Assembly: GCF_905475395.1 (NCBI RefSeq)
Contig: NC_058340.1
Coordinates: 64,520,181 to 64,584,180 of the forward strand
Source: Chrysoperla carnea
Taxonomy: Eukaryota; Arthropoda; Insecta; Neuroptera; Chrysopidae
Length of the DNA stretch: 64,000 nucleotides
Reading direction: 5' to 3'
The notes below the pieces were generated by a model. That model was not told the DNA's origin. It searched no databases and saw only the letters and a program-made list of their open reading frames with translations. Made by a program: the position numbers and the translations under genes. Below are positions 58,560 to 64,000 of this stretch, in pieces (position 1 is the stretch's first letter; the number at the start of each line of letters is the position of its first letter).

Positions 58560-59440
58560 TTTGTTCATAAATTTGTAATAATAATTAATGCTCAAATACA
58601 CCCCAAAAAAAGAATTAAAATAATAAAAAATGTCTTCCCAAAAAAAAATAAATAAATCTAATTTCTAGTAAAAAAAATATTAAACTAAAAATTTTAATGC
58701 AAAAATTAAAAGCAAATCTAAAAAAAAAAATATTTTCTACTAACAGCTAAGTTTATTTATTTTCTTTAAAAAATTTTCTAATAAAACTTTCTATAAAAGT
58801 ATCATTTCAAATTCAAACCAAAAACTTATCCAAAAATATATCAATTAATTTTTTTTTATAATCCGTTCTTTGGGCCAGAAAAAAATTGTTTTATTAAAAA
58901 GAAAAAAACACTACAAAATTGATTTTGTATAAAACGTACGCACTAGAATATTTGTAAAATGCAAGAAGCTTTATTTTTTTCGAAAAAAAAATAGAAAAAA
59001 GAAGTCTGTGTAAAAATATTATTAGCGTTCAAAAAAAATAATAATTAATTTTAAATTTATTTTATTTGTTTTCTAATTTTTTGATAATTTAAACTTACAC
59101 TTGGGATCGCTTTTAGATTGTAACTGGACGAGGGCACATCATTGTCTTAGATCAGTGAAAACTCAACGATCTGCGCTGTTTGCGCTGCTGCTGCACTCTC
59201 AATTGTCTGGATGCGACAGAATGCGACTGTGTTGTCTTTCCCCATATGTGTTCGTATAAACTATATGAAAAGGATATAGGATATTCGTTACGTGTAGAAT
59301 CGAATTTAATGCCACCTCGTGGAAATATAATACTATTCCTGATAGATTCATTAGATTCGGCAAATTTTTAATACTTATTTTTTATTTAAATAATAACTCA
59401 TTATCCTCTTATACTTCATCAATCAATTACACCATCTACC
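58560..59440. other. Unassigned upstream region
   Basis: A very A+T-rich stretch (58560-59060), then a more balanced 59100-59300 with TGCGCTGTTTGCGCTGCTGC. A 63-codon plus-strand frame (59180-59371) is the only open frame and I cannot identify it; it could be part of a first exon or incidental. Confidence 0.3.
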
Positions 59441-59449
59441 GATCAAAAT

Positions 59450-60070
59450 TACACCATCTACCGAATTTCATCAAATTTCAAAACAAAAATTCTTTTGCGT
59501 TTTTTTCAAATGGACTTCTTAAAAAAATTTCAAAAAATAGAAAAAAATAAATATAAAGGGTATAAAGGGTAATTTTGACCCAAAAAGTACAAAAATCAGG
59601 TACATTTGATTATTGGTCGAATAGTTTTTGAGATACGGACTAAAATCGATCCAAATATTGCAATATCTCAGAAACTCCGCATCCAATCATTAAATAAACC
59701 TGATTTTTATACTTTTTGGGCCAAAATTACCCCATCCACCCAGTTTCATCAAATTCTAAAACAAAATTTTTTTTTGCGTTTTTCTCGATTTTTTCAAAGA
59801 GAAATCCATCCACCGAAGCTTGGGAAAATTACACTGAAGGATTCCGTGACATTCATACATACATCCAAGTGATGCTAATAACAAGTGTACAAAATTTAAA
59901 AAATCCCCTGCAATTGTTTCGAGTATGGTGCAATAACCCGCACTTAAAATATAGCTTAACACTCCCTGTTAAATTACCTTTCAAACAATATCAAAAAAAT
60001 TAAAAACGGTTCATCCGTTTAGACGCTACGATGCCACAGACAGACACACACACATTAAAATGTGATAAAA
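59450..60070 (+). repeat. Dispersed repeat shared with KChIP intron 4
   Basis: Two related sub-blocks (ACACCATCTACCGAATTTCA and CCCCATCCACCCAGTTTCAT) and TTTTTGAGATACGGACTAAA match 18340-18740. It ends with GCTACGATGCCACAGACAGA followed by CACACACACA. The overlapping open frames 59606-60003 arise inside it. Confidence 0.65.
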
Positions 60071-60839
60071 AAGGAATTATTTTATAAAGTTTAAAGTTCG
60101 TAAATTTGCTATCTCTGAGGCGGTAGCTCTGTTCTACACCCAACGAATATGCGACGGCTACAACCGCGTCAACTCAAAGGAATTTGTATTCAAATGAAAT
60201 TTATAGGATATGTAAAAAGGACAATTGGATATAATATTTATATGAGTACGATAAGGATAAAAAAAATTATTTACTATCAGTATTTTTCGAAATTCTAGTA
60301 TTTTCTATATATATACTACGCTAACAAAAACTAGGCGTGGTTTCAGTTTCTATTACTACTACTCTAACTATATATTATAATTCCAAATGTTCCCAAATAA
60401 TCCTAATATTTATAAAAAATTTATAAGTTTTATAATTAAATTCCTGTTTTACATATATACCTACTACACAGAAGTCCTCCTATTATTTTCTTTGTTTTAG
60501 TTTGTTTTTTTTTTACCTTCCTGCAACACATACTTCATCTTTAAATATTTAATCCAAGGAATACAAATTACCAAAATTATTATACTAAGTATGTACAAAC
60601 CATAATATATCTAACACGTTATTGTCTGAATAGGATAATATTTTTAAGACGTGAAAAAATATATCATTAAAGGTGAAAAGTTACAAAATTACATAATATA
60701 CCACAAAAATAAAATATTGTCTAAAGGTTTGGAGAAAATAATAACTTCTTTAAGGTCCGTTTTAAATTTTTTGGGATAATAATACAAGACAAGTACCGAA
60801 AATAGGTCCTAGCACCTAGACCAAGAGTTCCTCAGTGAC

Positions 60840-61350
60840 TTTTTTGAAAACCAACTGTCCATCCAACCAAACTTGGGTCATACTTTTTAAATTTGTAATC
60901 AAAATTAACCTAGCTTTAATAGGTTTCAAGAATGTGGAGTCCCAATCCCGGAATTAAGCACATAAGTGAAAGCTGACATCACAGCTGAAACGAACGACCC
61001 AATTAGTGGATTTCAAAAAAAAACTCCAATCAGATCGGATCAAATTTGCCTGTGTTATCAAAAAAAATCGAATTTTTTAACTTTATGACGTCATCAGAAT
61101 CTAAAAAATTTAATTTGCTCTATCACATCCAAATTTTATCCAATTTTGATAAACCAAGTATGAAATCCTACTAACATTGGGCCATACTTTTGAAATTTGT
61201 GATCAAAATTAACCTAGATCTAATAGGTTTCATGAACATGGAGTCCTGGTCCCAGAATTAAGAATATAAATGATAGCTAGGGAAAAACAGACATCGCAAC
61301 TGATAAAATGACCCAAAATTAGAGGGTTTCAAAAAAATTTCGATAAGATG
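60840..61350 (-). repeat. Inverted copies of the roughly 310-bp repeat
   Basis: About 1.7 units of the repeat seen at 21190-22060, reverse orientation, including TAGGTTTCAAGAATGTGGAG, a GGAaTTAAGcACATAA block and the palindromic TGACGTCA (near 61087). Confidence 0.7.
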
Positions 61351-62214
61351 AGCGCCTTTTACATGATTCTTTACTAACTTTTTGTTTTACGTATAAAACA
61401 TACGTTTTGTTTTGCGCCTCTTTTGCTTATGCGCCTGTGACAGGTCTTTGCCACAACATAGTTACGGAACTGTAAATGGGTGCCAAGCTATATAGAGAAT
61501 CTTGGAGTTTATTTATAAGAACATACAACATTATAAAATAAATTTAAAAAACAATTTCTTGTTTTCGACTATTTATACTTCGAACTTATAAACATAAAGT
61601 AGATGACTTAAAATAAATAGAGCTCAATTAAAAATGTTTCGGGAACACTGAAAGAACACCGTAACAACAAGTCCCTTCCCTTAAAAGTCATTGTTTGATG
61701 CTATACGTCTAACTCAAATTCTAACTTAATACCCGCATATATAGGAGAGCTATTAAGAAAACATATCTTTTTCCCATTTATCAAGTTCAATGTATTTTTC
61801 TACTTATGAACGTTCCACATCTGGGATAATAACAGAATCTTTGTACATTTCATTATACATATAAACAGGTTTATGTGACGTCACCTTTAGAAATTTGTTC
61901 ATTATTATATAAATGTGTTCATATAACGATAACCGTTGTTAAAATAGAAACTTCGAGTCTAGTTTACGTATTATTATTATATGTAAATATACTCACAGAT
62001 GTAGAAACTGATTCGAAACTTCTAAAGTCAATTAGAACTTTAAGACTATAGTAGAGGTGATTAGAATTTTGACCATTTCGTTAAAATAGAGAAAACAATT
62101 TTTGAGATGGCTATTGGATGAGTATGAGTATGAGTATAGAGGTTAGCGGGCCATGCTCGAGCATCGGCCTCGAAGCAATGGTTCAGAGCACTTAGCCAAA
62201 TAGACCCTTGGCTA

Positions 62215-62520
62215 TTGGATAGTATCGAAAAAGTTCGAATAGAAGTCCGTTTGGTCGTTAAGTAAAGTTCAACTTCCTTTCTTATGTTTGTATATCTCCA
62301 CAGCTTCCCATAGATTAAATTTTTGACGATTTTGGGCAAAATGCAAAATCTCCATTTCTTGGTTAGGAATGTGTTCTTCTTGTATTAGGTGGCTCGCAAA
62401 TGCTGATGTTTCCTGTTTTCTTCCTCCAGTATCTCCAATGTTCACCTTTTCTCATTTTGAAACTTCTCCCGGATTGACCTATATACATCCCAGAACAGTA
62501 GAGGAGATAAGGTGAATTTG
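62215..62520 (-). pseudogene. Penelope-like element, GIY-YIG endonuclease remnant
   Basis: Translated on the minus strand, one frame gives SPYLLYCSGMYIGQSGRSFK (the YIG part and its following Arg), then a +/- frame slip gives ETSAFASHLIQEEHIPNQEM, EILHFAQNRQKFNLWEAVEI, an in-frame stop, and LLNDQTDFYSNFF. The order (YIGQ-GR, F/A-HL-x-H, ILH, NLxExxEIxK, LNDQ) is that of the C-terminal GIY-YIG domain of Penelope-like retroelements. Frameshift and stop show it is dead. No reverse transcriptase was found adjoining it. Confidence 0.65.
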
Positions 62521-63225
62521 CTTCGTTTTGGCAGTTTCGGACTGACTGTATACTATGTCATTTTATCGTAATACTCGTATACGATTTTCAAAATAAAAAA
62601 GAGTGGAAGGAACCAAGAAAATACCATAGAGGGTAAGGATATGATTCCCGAAAGATGCGTAATTTTTTTCACTTCGTTATTATTTCTAAATAAATATACT
62701 ACAGATTTTTAGAGAGAATCAAATCTTGTTCACAAGTCCTGTGGCTTCACGAGCTTACTCACAGACTTGCGGTCTGTGGTTGCCTTTCTGAAAGCTGAAT
62801 AACTTCTACAAACCATTTACATAACATAAATTACTTACAGGGTCGTGAGAAAGGTTGCTCCAGGCGTCCCAATCTTGCCAGTCTTCGAGTGGCAAGCCGG
62901 TAATCTCGAAAGAACTTACTGTAAGAATACAAGGTGACATTGCATAGAAATCAAACCAACACGATTAATAATTGGTGCACTATGTATTCCTACGGTATGA
63001 AACCTGTCAAACTTCAAAGGAGACTCGTCCATGTATAGACCTTGGGAACTAGGCTTGTCTTTATGATCCCATTTCTTTTGTTCGTAAGTGTATGTAAAAT
63101 AGTATGTATAAACCCGTTTACAACATATTGTCCTACCTCACGGTAACGTGAACCAACATTATTTTCCATTTCAACTTATATTATATAGGTATGTAAGTAT
63201 TTACGAAATAGTAAAGTAGTATATA

Positions 63226-63260
63226 CAGTCAAACCTCGTTAGCAATTCATATTTAATTAT
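63226..63260 (+). mobile_element. Possible single pogo/Tigger-type terminus
   Basis: TACAGTCAAACCTCGTTAGC begins with TA-CAGT like the 55942 element and has the AACCTCG word. No matching right end was found before the window edge, so this is only a candidate. Confidence 0.25.
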
Positions 63261-63757
63261 TTACAAACAGCATGCTATAAATAGAATAGTGGTAGTAGTA
63301 TATTTATTTGTTCTAAGAAATAATCTTTTACAAAGGTTTGGGTACACTAATTAATATTTTCTAAAGTATTTGAAAGATAGTTTCATTCTAATGTTTTTAC
63401 CATAACAGGTTCGGTTAACCAAATTTAATGAGCAACAGAACAAATTTTTAATAAACAAATTTAACATTCGATAACACCTCAAATCAAATTATAAATATTT
63501 CACAAAATTAACAATAGATTAAAAAGAGAATTTAAAAATGTAACAATGAGATAAAATATTTAAAGTAATAGAAAACAGCAAATTAAACAATAAAAAGAAA
63601 TTTAACAATAGATAAAAATAAAAATGTCTATAACAGCAAATAGAATATTGAGGGATATTTGGCAGTAAAAGGTGACGATTCTCCTCTTCCAACAGAGTCT
63701 ATTCGTTAAGAATAAACGATCTCAATTTAAGGGCATTAGCGGTATATAGAAAGATAT

Positions 63758-63888
63758 TATTGCCCTTTTGAATTGATTCTATGCTCAATAATGTGTCTAA
63801 TGTCGTCGCGCTCAATAATGTTGTCGAATGCCTGTTTGAAGTCTACTTGCAAATATTTTCCTCTTTGGTAGACGTATATGATTTTGTA
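63758..63888 (-). pseudogene. Reverse transcriptase fragment (retroelement)
   Basis: The minus strand between stops reads YKIIYVYQRGKYLQVDFKQA then FDNIIERDDIRHIIEHR. LQVDFKQAFDNI is RT motif A, with the catalytic Asp and the AFD typical of non-LTR and Penelope-type enzymes. Stops bound it on both sides (TAA at about 63889-63891 and 63757-63759), so it is a decayed fragment near the window edge. Confidence 0.6.
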
Positions 63889-64000
63889 TTACTGCATTCA
63901 GCGAGAAAATGTTGTAAATATAATAGAAATTGTTACTACATTATTTCATCGTTAGAAACTTCCTTATAATTAGGACAATTCCTTCCAGGACGTAAAAGAA

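Noticed and set aside
59606-60003. Overlapping frames of 88, 95 and 68 codons
   Set aside because: All lie inside the dispersed repeat shared with 18340-18740.
1-64000. CRISPR array, rRNA, operon or prophage content
   Set aside because: No regularly spaced identical short repeats, no rRNA signatures, and spliced genes with polyadenylation signals indicate animal nuclear DNA.

Overview
The window reads as nuclear DNA of an insect. It is strongly A+T-rich and intron-dense, with GT-AG splice signals, AATAAA polyadenylation signals and a dense load of degenerate transposable elements. One gene is a clear neuronal calcium sensor of the KChIP class, as I recall closest to Drosophila CG5890. The insect order cannot be fixed from the sequence. 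The exon models below were made by hand from splice signals, phase matching and protein logic. There is no transcript evidence.

Region 1 (about 0.2-12.9 kb, + strand) holds two neighbouring genes that look like diverged tandem duplicates. Gene A (234-2787, about 166 aa) is small and basic. Gene B (3808-12782, eight exons, about 2143 aa) starts with a matching module, continues into a very large K/S/D/R-rich tandem-repeat region, and ends in a Cys/Trp-rich C-terminal domain. Both genes carry an 'LAKPK/LSKPK' motif immediately before a phase-2 intron, followed by an exon that ends in phase 0. The motif recalls the short THEG-type repeats of sperm axoneme proteins. I recognise no catalytic domain in either.

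Region 2 (about 12.9-17.6 kb) is intergenic, with dispersed repeats and one strong hairpin.

Region 3 (17.67-57.30 kb, - strand) is one gene, the KChIP-like EF-hand protein. Its five coding exons join in phase to 341 codons and are spread over about 39.6 kb. The introns (1.2, 16.7, 4.4 and 16.3 kb) contain Helitron ends, TTAA-flanked inverted-repeat elements, foldback elements, a pogo/Tigger-like element with intact 21-bp ends, a tandem repeat of about 310 bp, and a tRNA-derived SINE-like head.

Region 4 (57.3-64 kb) is upstream of the KChIP coding start. It has a pair of X-box-like sites, further dispersed repeats, a decayed GIY-YIG segment of a Penelope-like element, and a reverse transcriptase fragment near the right edge. 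No complete gene was found there.

There is no bacterial-type content: no operons, CRISPR array or rRNA. The most unusual things are the repeat-expanded protein of gene B with its duplicated neighbour, and the number of long inverted repeats inside the KChIP introns.
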